From positions 62,001 through 126,000 of the forward strand of contig DASSHG010000009.1 of assembly GCA_035692985.1 (NCBI GenBank): a stretch of DNA of 64,000 bases, written 5' to 3'. The translations under genes were made by a program, and so were the position numbers. The notes beneath the pieces were generated by a model that was not told the DNA's origin, made no database searches, and was given only the letters and a program-made list of their open reading frames with translations. Below are positions 24,088-32,042 of this stretch, piece after piece. Positions within the stretch are counted from its first letter, which is position 1. Every line of letters starts with the position of its first letter. The DNA comes from JARIHC01 sp035692985 (GTDB taxonomy: Bacteria; Patescibacteriota; Saccharimonadia; Saccharimonadales; UBA4665).

Positions 24088-24098
24088 ATCTAATGACC

Positions 24099-24776
24099 TT
24101 ATCCCGTGTATGAGTACGTAGATTGGATACCTATTGCGCGCAAGTCTTCATGGTAGGCTCCCAGGGCATCCAGTTCTTGAGTGCCGATAACATTATTCAT
24201 GTTCAAAATTAGGGCTGCTTCAGACATAGTAACGACAGATTGCATACGATAGCCTGCACTAGCTAAGGCATCCGTGCCACCTTCCTGACGGTCAAGCATC
24301 ACGACAAAGCCAGTTGTTTCGAGTCCGGCGTGGGCTAGATCCACCGCCGAATTTATCTTGGAATCCGCGTTGGTTACTACGTCATCAAGCTGTAGTACGG
24401 CGTCGCCTATCTGGAAATCGCCTTCAATTGCTTCATGCTTACCGTAGTCTTTTTTGCCTACCCTGCCCCATAAGTATGACGCGCCTGTCTTCTGCGCAAC
24501 TAGAGCACCAATTGCCGTGGCGGCCTGAGGAATACCGTATAAAGTAGCGTGACTGTCGGTCTGAGCGGCATAACCTTCAACTGCCAAAGATGCTATTTTT
24601 CTTTGGCGCCCCGGAATCATGGTAAGTGCACGATCAATCGACAATAGGGGTCGCTGGTTGTAATAGATTGGTGACTTGCGATCGGACTTGAGCGTGAACT
24701 CAACGAATTTTATGATTTCTCTCTCGAATAGTCCGAGGACAAGCTCTTCTTTCTTGTCTGATGAAAATTCCGCCAT
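24099..24776 (-). CDS. pyrE: Orotate phosphoribosyltransferase-like protein
   Basis: 225 residues from ATG 24776. A type I phosphoribosyltransferase fold with the PRPP loop LQLDDVVTNADSKI (the two acidic residues and small loop residues are in place) and an upstream ATAIGALVAQKTG segment. OPRTase converts orotate and PRPP to OMP in pyrimidine synthesis; other nucleobase PRTases share the fold, so the symbol is provisional. A longer frame reaches 24938, but ATG 24776 has GGGAGGAGAGG upstream. The 3' end touches the integrated element, yet the C-terminus (IQSTYSYTG) seems intact. Confidence 0.75.
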   Translation of the reverse strand: MAEFSSDKKEELVLGLFEREIIKFVEFTLKSDRKSPIYYNQRPLLSIDRALTMIPGRQRKIASLAVEGYAAQTDSHATLYGIPQAATAIGALVAQKTGASYLWGRVGKKDYGKHEAIEGDFQIGDAVLQLDDVVTNADSKINSAVDLAHAGLETTGFVVMLDRQEGGTDALASAGYRMQSVVTMSEAALILNMNNVIGTQELDALGAYHEDLRAIGIQSTYSYTG

Positions 24777-24904
24777 TAACCGCCTCTCCTCCCGCCCCAT
24801 TAACCTGCTAAAAAGTATACATTGCGTGACATCTCCCGCCAAACATTTTCTAACCTGCTTATGCTTGCCTGTTCTGACATGATAAAACTTATTAGTCAAT
24901 AAAC

Positions 24905-24932
24905 TTGACAAGGAGCGTATTGGGCGTATACT
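24905..24932 (+). promoter_or_regulatory. Consensus-like promoter of the 24986 gene
   Basis: TTGACA (24905-24910), 16-nt spacer, TATACT (24927-24932). It predicts a leader of about 47 nt ending with an AAAGGAAA Shine-Dalgarno, in contrast to the leaderless genes around it. Confidence 0.7.
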
Positions 24933-24985
24933 AAGCATTAGAATTTACAATTACCTAATAATTTACAAAACAAAGAAAGGAAAAT

Positions 24986-25393
24986 ATGCGCCTCACAGCA
25001 CAACCAGGAAATAAAGAAACGGGCGAACCGGTCGATTCAGTGCGCTTTGAAGAGAGCGGTGTGGCACGAGACTTCAGAGTTGTACGCGAAATGGCACCGA
25101 TTGACGGAGTGGACCGTGACAGCTACATTGCCAAAAACGAAGACGGTGAAACTGTTGCCCGCATTGGTGTAGGCCATGAGTTTGCCGGTCGGACCCGCGT
25201 CGGTTTAAATGCCTTGAAACCAGAAGCTAAGAATCCTCATTTTCTACACGATGCCGCTAGCGTAGCGTTGCGGTGTAGCGGGGTTGAGGTAGCCTGGTTT
25301 AATCCTGCCACCGCTGATATACCGGAAACAGTCCTGGAACATGCTGCATTAGCAGAAGAAGCCACGGGTAATTATCTCTTTGTTGCCGCTTAA
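24986..25393 (+). CDS. Hypothetical protein
   Basis: 135 residues, acidic, soluble, unrecognised. It has a beta-rich first part (DRDSYIAKNEDGETVARIGV) and a helical second part (HFLHDAASVALRCSGVEVAWF). The N-terminal GNKETGEPVDSVRFEESG is polar. It has one of the few strong -35/-10 promoters in the window plus an SD, so expression may be high or separately regulated. It overlaps the convergent dus gene by 4 nt. Confidence 0.65.
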   Translation: MRLTAQPGNKETGEPVDSVRFEESGVARDFRVVREMAPIDGVDRDSYIAKNEDGETVARIGVGHEFAGRTRVGLNALKPEAKNPHFLHDAASVALRCSGVEVAWFNPATADIPETVLEHAALAEEATGNYLFVAA

Positions 25394-26394
25394 TAATTCG
25401 GGCTTTGTGTTGCCCTGTCCAGTAGTTGAGTTAGCTCTCTTAACTCTGTAGCCTGCATAAGTTTCTCACGCATTTCTTTGGCGTTAGGAAAACCATTTAT
25501 ATAGATTTTACAAAACTTGTTAAGCGTGGCGATCGGGCGCTCCCTGTTCTGCCAAGTTTCGGCAAATAACTCGACATGCTTTTTGTAGAGCGCGACACGT
25601 TCGGCGGCCGGCATTTTGGGCCACGGGCTGTCTGCGGCAAAGGCGAAGGGGTCTTCAAACACGCCGCGGCCGATCATGATGCCATCCAGGCCGTACTTTC
25701 CGGCCAGCTCCAGGCCATGTTGGCGGTTCCGCACGTCGCCGTTGCCGACGATCAGGGTTTCGGGAGCCAGGCGATCGCGTAGTTGGCAGGATTGGCCGAT
25801 AACCTCCCAGTCGGCCGGCACTTTACTCATCTGTTTGCGGGTTCGTCCGTGAATACTTAACATATCAAGTTTCTGCCTTAGCAAAAATTCCAACCAGGTC
25901 ATATCCACTTCATTAAAACCGATACGGGTCTTGACGCTCAGTGGCAGCTTACTTGCCAGGCCCTCGCGAGTAGCCGCTATAATCTCCGCCGTCAGTTCCC
26001 GGTCATTCATCAAAGCGCTGCAAGCGCCGTTCTTGACTATCGTTTTGTCCGGACAGCCCATATTCAGATCCACGCCGGCGAAATTTACTCCAGCCGGCAG
26101 GCCGAGCTCGCGGGCGAACGTGCCATCGGCTAGCTGCTGAGCCGTCTTATAAAAATTGTCCGGCTGTTTGCCCCAGACCTGCGCGATCAGCGGTGTCTCA
26201 TCATCAGTAAATCGGAGTTTTTTAAATAAGTTCGGACGGCCGGGGCTCTGCAGGCCGTCGACGTTTACGAATTCCGTGAAGTACAGGTCCGGCGGCGCGC
26301 AACCAGCAATAACCCGGCGGAAAACCGTGTCGGTCACGTCGTCCAGCGGCGCCAATACAAAAAAAGGTTTGGGCAAAGTCTCTAAAATATTCAC
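25390..26394 (-). CDS. dus: tRNA-dihydrouridine synthase
   Basis: 334 residues, FMN-dependent TIM barrel of the Dus family. It shows FFVLAPLDDVTDTVFR at the N-terminus, GVDLNMGCPDKTIVKNGACS with the catalytic Cys region, SVKTRIGF, SIHGRTRKQMSK and NGDVRNRQHGLELAGKYGLD then GIMIGRG. It reduces specific uridines in tRNA to dihydrouridine. Which Dus subclass (A, B or C) cannot be decided. Start GTG 26394; TATAAT lies 9 nt upstream. It overlaps the convergent gene by 4 nt. Confidence 0.92.
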   Translation of the reverse strand: MNILETLPKPFFVLAPLDDVTDTVFRRVIAGCAPPDLYFTEFVNVDGLQSPGRPNLFKKLRFTDDETPLIAQVWGKQPDNFYKTAQQLADGTFARELGLPAGVNFAGVDLNMGCPDKTIVKNGACSALMNDRELTAEIIAATREGLASKLPLSVKTRIGFNEVDMTWLEFLLRQKLDMLSIHGRTRKQMSKVPADWEVIGQSCQLRDRLAPETLIVGNGDVRNRQHGLELAGKYGLDGIMIGRGVFEDPFAFAADSPWPKMPAAERVALYKKHVELFAETWQNRERPIATLNKFCKIYINGFPNAKEMREKLMQATELRELTQLLDRATQSPNY

Positions 26395-26403
26395 TAGTGG
26401 TTA

Positions 26404-26409
26404 ATTATA
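26404..26409 (-). promoter_or_regulatory. -10 box of dus
   Basis: TATAAT on the minus strand, 9 nt before GTG(26394), 7 nt after the stop-distal end of the 26417 gene; dus is therefore transcribed separately from its upstream neighbour. Confidence 0.5.
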
Positions 26410-26416
26410 AGCTAAT

Positions 26417-26686
26417 CTAGGCCGCGCGCGCAGGACCCCGCCCAAGTTGCCGGCTCATTTCGGCGATAACGCCCTGATTAAACCTGGATAGGCGTTCAGG
26501 CTTTTCTTCGGCCGGCGTGTCGCTCGTCTCTATGCCCGACATGACATCACGTACTCTGTCTATCTTTCCGGCCATAGCTAAATCTCCGAGACGGCGCCTG
26601 GTGCGCGGCAACGGTGACTCTTCCGCTCCATCCACTTCGGTAGAGGAGATCAAGTCATTGCCAGGTTCCCGTTCGTCTTTCATCAT
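26417..26686 (-). CDS. Small hypothetical protein
   Basis: 89 residues, polar and unrecognised. Acidic N-terminus (MMKDEREPGNDLISSTEVDG), then a basic/helical part (LPRTRRRLGDLAMAGKIDRV) and an ending FNQGVIAEMSRQLGRGPARAA. Two tandem ATG codons; TACACT lies 6 nt upstream of the first, so the mRNA would start at the codon. Function unknown. Confidence 0.55.
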   Translation of the reverse strand: MMKDEREPGNDLISSTEVDGAEESPLPRTRRRLGDLAMAGKIDRVRDVMSGIETSDTPAEEKPERLSRFNQGVIAEMSRQLGRGPARAA

Positions 26687-26692
26687 TAATCC

Positions 26693-26698
26693 AGTGTA
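26693..26698 (-). promoter_or_regulatory. -10 box of the 26686 gene, leaderless
   Basis: TACACT on the minus strand, 6 nt before ATG(26686). Confidence 0.45.
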
Positions 26699-26770
26699 GC
26701 GATTGCACGGAGAAACACTGTAAATATTTATACCGTGCGCCGTTAAACAGTGGAAAAGCTGTGGATTATT

Positions 26771-27712
26771 TTAATCATCCTCGTATTCACGATCAATGCA
26801 GTTAATTACCTGTTCCGTGTGTTTGCCAATCTCCTCAATGCATGAACATATAGATTGGCGTATTTTGCCACGGACTTCGTTGTTGTGACGTGCAGCCACC
26901 TTAATATACCCCAGCCACCACTGGTCCGCCTCGGGTGAACGATGTGTGTTTGAAGCGACCGCACGCAACGTTGCATTGGTCTGGTTTGTTCCGTAACCCA
27001 ATTGTTTGCAAGCCACTCTGGTTACCTCCAGTATATTGGCAAGAGCCTCAAGGCGGTCCTGTTCCATATCGCCGATGCGGTGCGTCTTAGCCTCAACTAT
27101 GCTTCTGTGAATGGCGTTCAGCGCTAAACTGCGCCGAACCACATATTGGTCGCGGGTTTCAAGTATGGTATGTTTGTCAGCCAATGCGTAAACAACCGAT
27201 TCGCCACCGATGTCTGCCGCTTCTTCGACGCTAACTTTGCCCGCCAACTTACGTTGTGTCCGGTTGTCAATCTGGTTTGCGAAAAAAGCCGCGTTACGAA
27301 CCATTTCTTCATACACATCCTCCGTGACTGCTATACCGGTTTCGAACGGTTCACTTCCAGGATATTTACTCCTGTCGAGGTTTTTCCGCCAGGGAATAAC
27401 TTTTGCCACTGATTTCACGGGTCCGGCATTAGGGACATACAGCTCGCTGTCTAGGTTGGGCACCTCGGCCTGCTTAAAGTCGTTGCGATAAAGCCCCAGT
27501 GGGCTGTCTTTCACGGAAGTTTCTCGGGGGGAGTCTGTTATTGTAGCTCCGATTTCGGTTACATATTCGGCGAAGATCATAGGTTTTTCAGGATCAAAAA
27601 GTGGCCATTCCAAATCGGCCACATGCACCAACCCGCCAGCAGCATCCAGCCTCTCTATAGCCGAGTTATCGTGGAATAATTGAAAAGTTTCTCTTTCTAA
27701 AACTTCCGGCAT
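26771..27712 (-). CDS. Hypothetical protein, second gene of a two-gene unit
   Basis: 313 residues, soluble, unrecognised. The N-terminal half is polar with many Glu, Asp and Pro. The C-terminal half is helical with YVVRRSLALNAIHRSIVEAK, DRLEALANILEVTRVACKQL and a final region with two close Cys (IRQSICSCIEEIGKHTEQVI). The SD TAGGAAGA overlaps the upstream gene's stop; the genes are 7 nt apart and certainly co-transcribed. No inference on function is safe. Confidence 0.65.
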   Translation of the reverse strand: MPEVLERETFQLFHDNSAIERLDAAGGLVHVADLEWPLFDPEKPMIFAEYVTEIGATITDSPRETSVKDSPLGLYRNDFKQAEVPNLDSELYVPNAGPVKSVAKVIPWRKNLDRSKYPGSEPFETGIAVTEDVYEEMVRNAAFFANQIDNRTQRKLAGKVSVEEAADIGGESVVYALADKHTILETRDQYVVRRSLALNAIHRSIVEAKTHRIGDMEQDRLEALANILEVTRVACKQLGYGTNQTNATLRAVASNTHRSPEADQWWLGYIKVAARHNNEVRGKIRQSICSCIEEIGKHTEQVINCIDREYEDD

Positions 27713-27719
27713 ATTCTTC

Positions 27720-28328
27720 CTAGATCAGATCGCTTATTTCTTGGCGGCGCCGGTCACGGTTAGCCGCCTGGTTGAGCTGGCCGTAGAGACTGTCAAACTC
27801 CCTAAACCCTTCTACGAACTCAGCTTGCCGGGCCGGATCCTCGGCTTTGACTATCAAAAATTCTTGGGGGACACCTTCTACCAGGCGGCTTTCTGGTTCC
27901 ATAATCGTTTCTACCCCGATAGACTCCCCGTATGTAATTTTAGCTTGCCTACGGAAGTGCTTGTAGCGTTCCTGAGCTGTAGGGATAGCACCGATTGGCT
28001 TGCCTCTTTCGTCTACATCCGCCAAACGTGCCAGCTCGGTAGGAATATCCGTGCCCTCTTTTACATTGCCGGATCTAAGGTGGTACTGGTGTGTTTCCAT
28101 ATTGGTAATATTGCGCTTTGTTTTGCAGGCCCTATCTAAGAAGAATAGCGCGTTTCTCTCTGCTTTCAGCGCTTTTTGTTCATGAGTAAGCGGCGCTGGT
28201 TCAGCCTTCGGCGTGCTGTAGTATCCAGTTTCCATTTCCACGACCGCCCCGGTAGCAAGGGCAGCTGGCGAAGGAGCCAACATGGAGCCTTGTATAACTG
28301 GATCAACTTCGTGCTTTTTAGCAGTCAT
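27720..28328 (-). CDS. Hypothetical protein, first gene of a two-gene unit
   Basis: 202 residues, soluble and rich in charged helices (LTHEQKALKAERNALFFLDR; AQERYKHFRRQAKITYGES; NQAANRDRRRQEISDLI). No known motif. A clear promoter lies directly upstream, giving a 5' leader of about 3 nt. It is followed at 7 nt by the 26771 gene; the pair may form a complex. Function unknown. Confidence 0.65.
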   Translation of the reverse strand: MTAKKHEVDPVIQGSMLAPSPAALATGAVVEMETGYYSTPKAEPAPLTHEQKALKAERNALFFLDRACKTKRNITNMETHQYHLRSGNVKEGTDIPTELARLADVDERGKPIGAIPTAQERYKHFRRQAKITYGESIGVETIMEPESRLVEGVPQEFLIVKAEDPARQAEFVEGFREFDSLYGQLNQAANRDRRRQEISDLI

Positions 28329-28338
28329 AACAGATTAC

Positions 28339-28367
28339 ATTATACCACTCTTATACAAATTTGACAA
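28339..28367 (-). promoter_or_regulatory. Full promoter of the 28328/27712 unit
   Basis: Minus strand TTGTCA (28362-28367), 17-nt spacer, TATAAT (28339-28344), then 10 nt to ATG(28328). One of the clearest -35/-10 pairs in the window; the leader would be about 3 nt. Confidence 0.75.
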
Positions 28368-28382
28368 GAGGTAGCAGGTGTT

Positions 28383-29492
28383 TTATTCCCAGCGGAAGAC
28401 ACGGAAAGCGATAGCGTAGATGACCACGATCCAGATGGCCAGCAGGCCGAGCTGGGGGCCAATCTGCGTCAAGTGCTTGCCTTCGGTGACAATCATGCGC
28501 ACACCGTCAATCACTGGGGTCAACGGTAGATAGGCTGAGACTGTTTGCAGCCACTCCGGCATCAAAAAGCGCGGGAAGAAGGTGCCGGATAGGAACAGCA
28601 TCGGAAAGACCACGATATTGCTGAGCGGCGCGGCTTGGCGTTCGTTTTTGGCCCAGCCGCCAATTGCCAGGCCAATTCCCAGAATCGTAATGATGCTGAT
28701 TATCAGAAAGACCACGATTTCAAAGTAATTACCGACAACTTTCAGGTTAAAGACCGTTAGCGCTACCGCGAACATCACAGCCAGCGACACCAGCCCGATA
28801 ATCGCTTGCGAGATCATCGTAGAGGTGAAATATTGCCAAACTTTCAGCGGAGTAGTGTGCAGACGGCGCAGAATCCCCTGCTTTTTGAGTTCCGGGAAAA
28901 CGTTAACAGGACCGAAAATACCCAGGCCGACAATAGAAAAACCCAGCAAGCCGGCAAAGGTATAGTCAAAGGAGTTCAGGCTCTTCTCGTTAAGTTGTTT
29001 GCCAGTCACGGTGAACGGCGTTTGGGCGTGTACGAACTTGGCGTTGATGGGCTTAAAGCTAGCCTCTAACAGAGAGGTCAGGGTCTGGCCGGCGGTTTGG
29101 TTATTTTGAGTGTAGACCACCTCGGCCTGGCCAGTTGGCGATGACTGGCCAGTTGGCTGCGCACCAAAGCTTGGCGGCAGGACGATGGTGCCGTCCAGCT
29201 GGTTTTTGTCCATTTTGTCCTTAGCGGCCGGGAGCGTAGTGGTGTTCTTGTTAACCTTGAAGACTTTGTTGGAACCAAGCTGTTTGACGTATTGTTTTGA
29301 GAAGGCGCTGTGTGATTGATTGACTACCGCGACATTGAAACTGGTACCGCCGCCCCCTTTGGAGATGCTGCCAAACACGAACAGGAAAATCAGCGGGAAC
29401 AGGATACCGAAAAACAACGCCAAGCGATCGCGGAAGAAACGCCTGGTATTGAGCTTGGAAAAGACAGCTACGGTGTAAAGAGGCTTGTTCAT
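28383..29492 (-). CDS. ABC-2 type transporter permease
   Basis: 369 residues. Cytoplasmic N-terminus, TM1 about 26-44, a large extracytoplasmic domain (about 50-170), then five more TM segments including LLGFSIVGLGIFGPVNVFPE, with LSGTFFPRFLMPEWLQTVSAYLPLTPVIDGVR and a C-terminal LLAIWIVVIYAIAFRVF. This is the ABC2_membrane_3-like layout of exporters for lipids, drugs or polymers. The substrate is not deducible. Its ATPase is encoded 3 nt upstream. Confidence 0.85.
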   Translation of the reverse strand: MNKPLYTVAVFSKLNTRRFFRDRLALFFGILFPLIFLFVFGSISKGGGGTSFNVAVVNQSHSAFSKQYVKQLGSNKVFKVNKNTTTLPAAKDKMDKNQLDGTIVLPPSFGAQPTGQSSPTGQAEVVYTQNNQTAGQTLTSLLEASFKPINAKFVHAQTPFTVTGKQLNEKSLNSFDYTFAGLLGFSIVGLGIFGPVNVFPELKKQGILRRLHTTPLKVWQYFTSTMISQAIIGLVSLAVMFAVALTVFNLKVVGNYFEIVVFLIISIITILGIGLAIGGWAKNERQAAPLSNIVVFPMLFLSGTFFPRFLMPEWLQTVSAYLPLTPVIDGVRMIVTEGKHLTQIGPQLGLLAIWIVVIYAIAFRVFRWE

Positions 29493-29495
29493 GGA

Positions 29496-30254
29496 TTAAT
29501 CCCGCAGCCCTTTCCCTGTTAAATCGATAAATACGTCTTCCAGGTTGGCTTGTTCGACATGCTGCGCCTTGTGGAAATCACGCTTTAGCAGTTGTTTTAT
29601 GAGGTTGTTGGGCGTATCCAGGGCAATGATTTTGCCGTTGTCCATGATCGCTACCCGGTCGCAGAGCATTTGGGCTTCGTCCATATAATGCGTTGTCATC
29701 AGAACCGTTACGCCGCGGTCGCGGACCTCTTGGGTCAGATCCCAGAGGTTGCGGCGGGCCTGGGGGTCCAGGCCTGTGGTCGGCTCATCCATGAAAAATA
29801 CCTTGGGGCTGTGCACCAGGGCGGCGGCAATACTGAGGCGCTGGCGCTGGCCGCCGGATAGGTTTTCGGCGAAACTATTGGCCTTTTCACCAAGGCTGAC
29901 TTCGTTCAGGAACTCTTTGGCATTGACTTTCTCGCCGTAGGCCGCGGCAAACAACTCGATAATCTCCGTTAGCCTGGTTTTGTCCTGGAAGGCCGGACTC
30001 TGCGGCTGCACGCCGATGATACGTTTGATAGTATCGGGGTTTTCGGCGACATCCACGCCGTCAATCGTGGCACTGCCGCCGTCAATATGGCGCATTGTCT
30101 CAATCATTTCCAGCGTGGTAGTCTTGCCGGCGCCATTGGGTCCGAGAATACCGAAAATCTCGCCTTCTTTGACTTCAAAAGAGATGCCATTAACAGCCGG
30201 TTTGCCGTCGTATATCTTCTTGAGCTTTTTTACTTTCAGGATGGGGTTGGCCAT
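29496..30254 (-). CDS. ABC transporter ATP-binding protein (CcmA/DrrA-like)
   Basis: 252 residues with Walker A GPNGAGKTT (38-46), a Q-loop in IGVQPQSP, signature LSGGQRQRL, Walker B VFFMDEPTTGLDPQARR and switch His in LMTTHYMDEAQ. It energises the ABC-2 permease that follows. The ATG at 30254 has TATTAT 9 nt upstream, and the terminator of the 30325 gene lies just before this promoter. Confidence 0.93.
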   Translation of the reverse strand: MANPILKVKKLKKIYDGKPAVNGISFEVKEGEIFGILGPNGAGKTTTLEMIETMRHIDGGSATIDGVDVAENPDTIKRIIGVQPQSPAFQDKTRLTEIIELFAAAYGEKVNAKEFLNEVSLGEKANSFAENLSGGQRQRLSIAAALVHSPKVFFMDEPTTGLDPQARRNLWDLTQEVRDRGVTVLMTTHYMDEAQMLCDRVAIMDNGKIIALDTPNNLIKQLLKRDFHKAQHVEQANLEDVFIDLTGKGLRD

Positions 30255-30272
30255 GAAGTTTACATAATACCA

Positions 30273-30302
30273 GAAAAATACCCGCCCCTAAAGGAGCGGG
30301 TA
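30273..30302 (-). terminator. Rho-independent terminator of the 30325 gene
   Basis: On the minus strand TACCCGC, 10-nt loop, GCGGGTA, followed by TTTTT. Confidence 0.8.
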
Positions 30303-30324
30303 CCGCGCTAATGTAAGAAAGGTC

Positions 30325-30519
30325 TTACTTGCGCTTTACTGTCAGAAAGCCGTTGCGCGGGTTTTCATTGACTTCCATACCGCTAGGCAGGTCAGTCGCT
30401 TCTGGGCGCTGGTCCTTGCTGAAGTAATAGATAGTTTGTTTTTTGCCACCGCGAAGGACTACGTCCTTAGAGTTTAAGTAATATGTTACACCTTTGGAGT
30501 TAGTGTGCTTGTATGCCAT
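30325..30519 (-). CDS. Small hypothetical protein (64 aa), single-gene unit
   Basis: 64 residues with a compact beta-looking sequence (GVTYYLNSKDVVLRGGKKQT; IYYFSKDQRPEATDLPSGME) ending in LTVKRK. An SD (GGGAGAG) lies upstream and a strong terminator downstream, so it is an independently expressed single gene. No catalytic motif. The pattern of Tyr, Lys and Gly suggests a small nucleic-acid-binding or structural protein; this is only a guess. Confidence 0.7.
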   Translation of the reverse strand: MAYKHTNSKGVTYYLNSKDVVLRGGKKQTIYYFSKDQRPEATDLPSGMEVNENPRNGFLTVKRK

Positions 30520-30556
30520 TCTTGACTCTCCCTCTTCTTACCATTATTAGTGTACC

Positions 30557-30580
30557 CCTAACATACTCTGTTAGGTTTTT
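30557..30580 (+). terminator. Orphan terminator-like hairpin
   Basis: CCTAACA (30557-30563), loop TACTC, TGTTAGG (30569-30575), then TTTTT. It is oriented for plus-strand transcripts, but no plus-strand gene lies upstream; see findings. Confidence 0.5.
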
Positions 30581-30714
30581 ACTTGTCAACCCTGTTGCGG
30601 CGTTTTCGGGTCTTTTCTATCTGGGAAAATGATGTTTACAGTTGCGCTGGTTATTGAGCTGTATTACACTGGGTCAGTAACCATAAAAAGAATAAGAGGT
30701 GGAGAAGAAATAGT

Positions 30715-31365
30715 ATGGATTTTACCCGTAGCCCCCAATCATCGACATCAACCCCAGGCGCAGGTGCCGCCGTACCAGCCGGAACGCCTAAAAAGAAGCG
30801 TGACCGCAACAAATGGAGCCGGATAGGCATTGTAACTATAGTGGCAGCAGTCGTGATACTGCTTGTCGCATTGGTAGCAGTGATTGGATTCAGCGGTAAT
30901 AAAACCGAGGACAAGTACGTGGATACTTCAAAGTTGCAGGCGGTTTTCTTGAATACCGGCCAGGTTTACTTTGGTAATATTAAGTCGCTCAACAATAAGT
31001 ATTTTGTACTGACTAATATCTACTATCTCCAGCAAACTAATAGCAATGGCAGTTCCAGTAGCGGTAGCAGCTCCAGCAATGCTGGCAGCAACGTGACGCT
31101 TGTTAAGCTTGGTTGTGAACTTCACGAACCATACGACCAAATGGTCATCAATAGCGACCAGGTGACTTTCTGGGAAAACCTGCAGGATAACGGCCAGGTA
31201 GCCAAAGCGGTTTCCAGTTTCCAGAAACAGAACCCCAGCGGCCTGAAATGTTCCGACCAGAGCAGCAGCTCCAGCAGCAACTCGGGTAATGCCGCGCAGA
31301 ACGCTAACAGCAATAGCCCAAGCAACAGTAGCAGCTCGAACTCCTCCAGCGCCAGCGGCCAGTAA
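30715..31365 (+). CDS. Membrane-anchored Ser/Asn-rich extracellular protein
   Basis: 216 residues. A cytoplasmic Pro-rich N-terminus and basic KKKRDRNKWSR precede one TM (about 41-62, IGIVTIVAAVVILLVALVAVIGF). An extracytoplasmic domain (YVDTSKLQAVFLNTGQVYFGNIKSLNNKYFVLTNIYYL) follows, then Ser-rich spacers (SSSSGSSSSN) and a final Ser/Asn tail. The domain LQAVFLNTGQVYFGNI resembles a recurring small secreted beta domain in CPR genomes; function unknown. SD AGGTGGAG present. Confidence 0.7.
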   Translation: MDFTRSPQSSTSTPGAGAAVPAGTPKKKRDRNKWSRIGIVTIVAAVVILLVALVAVIGFSGNKTEDKYVDTSKLQAVFLNTGQVYFGNIKSLNNKYFVLTNIYYLQQTNSNGSSSSGSSSSNAGSNVTLVKLGCELHEPYDQMVINSDQVTFWENLQDNGQVAKAVSSFQKQNPSGLKCSDQSSSSSSNSGNAAQNANSNSPSNSSSSNSSSASGQ

Positions 31366-31382
31366 TTTAACCAGCCGCCAGT

Positions 31383-31416
31383 AAACACCCTTCTCTAACC
31401 AAAGAGGGGTGTTTTA
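31383..31416. terminator. Bidirectional terminator between convergent genes
   Basis: AAACACCC (31383-31390) pairs with GGGTGTTT with further pairing inside; a T-rich run on the plus side. It separates the 30715 gene from the convergent 31414 gene. Confidence 0.75.
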
Positions 31417-32019
31417 TTTGACGCTGTGTTTTAACCATAGACGGGCGATTTGGCTAACAACAAAGAGCAACCAGCATAAGGCAGCAGCCAAGAGACTCCA
31501 GCCAGCCAGGTCAGGCGACCACCGGGCTGAGACGAAATCGAATTTATAGAGCGCGTCGGGAATGGTGGATTGTTGGACGCCGCCGTGCGACTGCACGTAT
31601 TGTTCAATGCACGGCACGCGGTTATGGCCGGAGAAATCAACCGGATCCTGTTGCTCGCAATAGTGCTGGGCCTCGGTATATAGCTGGTTGCCGCCTTGGG
31701 CAGCGGCATTTTGGGCCTGTACCAGCCGCTGGTAAGTGTACTTTAGCTGGATGGGCGGATAGACGGCGTTGGGACCGCCATTCAAATTGGTATTCATGTG
31801 CGATGTAACATAGGACTGCAAGTTTCGCAGGGTGCCGGCTACATCGCCGTTATTTTTGTCGGCCGTATAGACAGCGTCGCGTAACCGGACCATGTGCTGG
31901 TTGTTAGCACGCAGGGCAAAAACGCAAATCAGCGTACTAATAACGGCCAGAGTCAGGAAATACCATGGCTTGATCCAGCGCACTTTGGTCCAGATATGGT
32001 AGAGATATCGTCTGTCCAT
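31414..32019 (-). CDS. Hypothetical protein with N- and C-terminal TM segments
   Basis: 201 residues. TM1 about 17-36 (KPWYFLTLAVISTLICVFAL), an extracytoplasmic helical domain (37-165) with three Cys (YCEQQDPVDFSGHNRVPCIEQ), and TM2 about 173-195 (LAGWSLLAAALCWLLFVVSQ). Four basic residues per end suggest both ends are inside. Unrecognised. It shares a divergent promoter with the murC-like gene; a role at the cell envelope is possible. Confidence 0.65.
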   Translation of the reverse strand: MDRRYLYHIWTKVRWIKPWYFLTLAVISTLICVFALRANNQHMVRLRDAVYTADKNNGDVAGTLRNLQSYVTSHMNTNLNGGPNAVYPPIQLKYTYQRLVQAQNAAAQGGNQLYTEAQHYCEQQDPVDFSGHNRVPCIEQYVQSHGGVQQSTIPDALYKFDFVSARWSPDLAGWSLLAAALCWLLFVVSQIARLWLKHSVK

Positions 32020-32028
32020 CTTCCTAAG

Positions 32029-32036
32029 AGTATACT
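32029..32036. promoter_or_regulatory. Palindromic divergent -10 box, 31414 gene / murC-like gene
   Basis: AGTATACT holds a plus TATACT (32031-32036; 6 nt before ATG 32043) and a minus TATACT (32029-32034; 9 nt before ATG 32019). The two start codons are 23 nt apart. Confidence 0.65.
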
Positions 32037-32042
32037 AGAAGT

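Larger units (their letters stand above)
9983..24098. mobile_element. GC-rich integrated mobilisable-type element inserted next to tRNA-Ile2(CAU)
   Basis: The segment starts directly at the tRNA 3' end and ends just before the pyrE-like gene stop at 24099. It is visibly more GC-rich than both flanks, uses Shine-Dalgarno starts in several genes, and carries a large serine recombinase at its tRNA end, a replication-relaxation protein and a VirD4/TraG-like ATPase. I see no relaxase, mating-pore ATPase or phage structural gene. It is therefore called an integrative mobilisable element or integrated plasmid, not a complete ICE or prophage. Cargo consists of secreted proteins and regulators resembling high-GC Actinobacteria or Chloroflexi. 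The exact right end is not certain: I found no clear direct repeat of the tRNA 3' end. A chimeric assembly must be ruled out by reads. Confidence 0.8.

Noticed and set aside
24040..24098. Possible remnant of the tRNA 3' end at the right end of the element (GGTTTGA ... CCACCA)
   Set aside because: Spacing between the GGTT and CCACCA elements differs from the tRNA (30 versus 25 nt) and the bases between do not match; treated as chance.
9983..24098. Reading the inserted segment as a prophage
   Set aside because: No capsid, portal, terminase, tail or lysis gene was recognised; the serine recombinase, replication-relaxation protein and VirD4-like ATPase point to a plasmid- or ICE-derived element.
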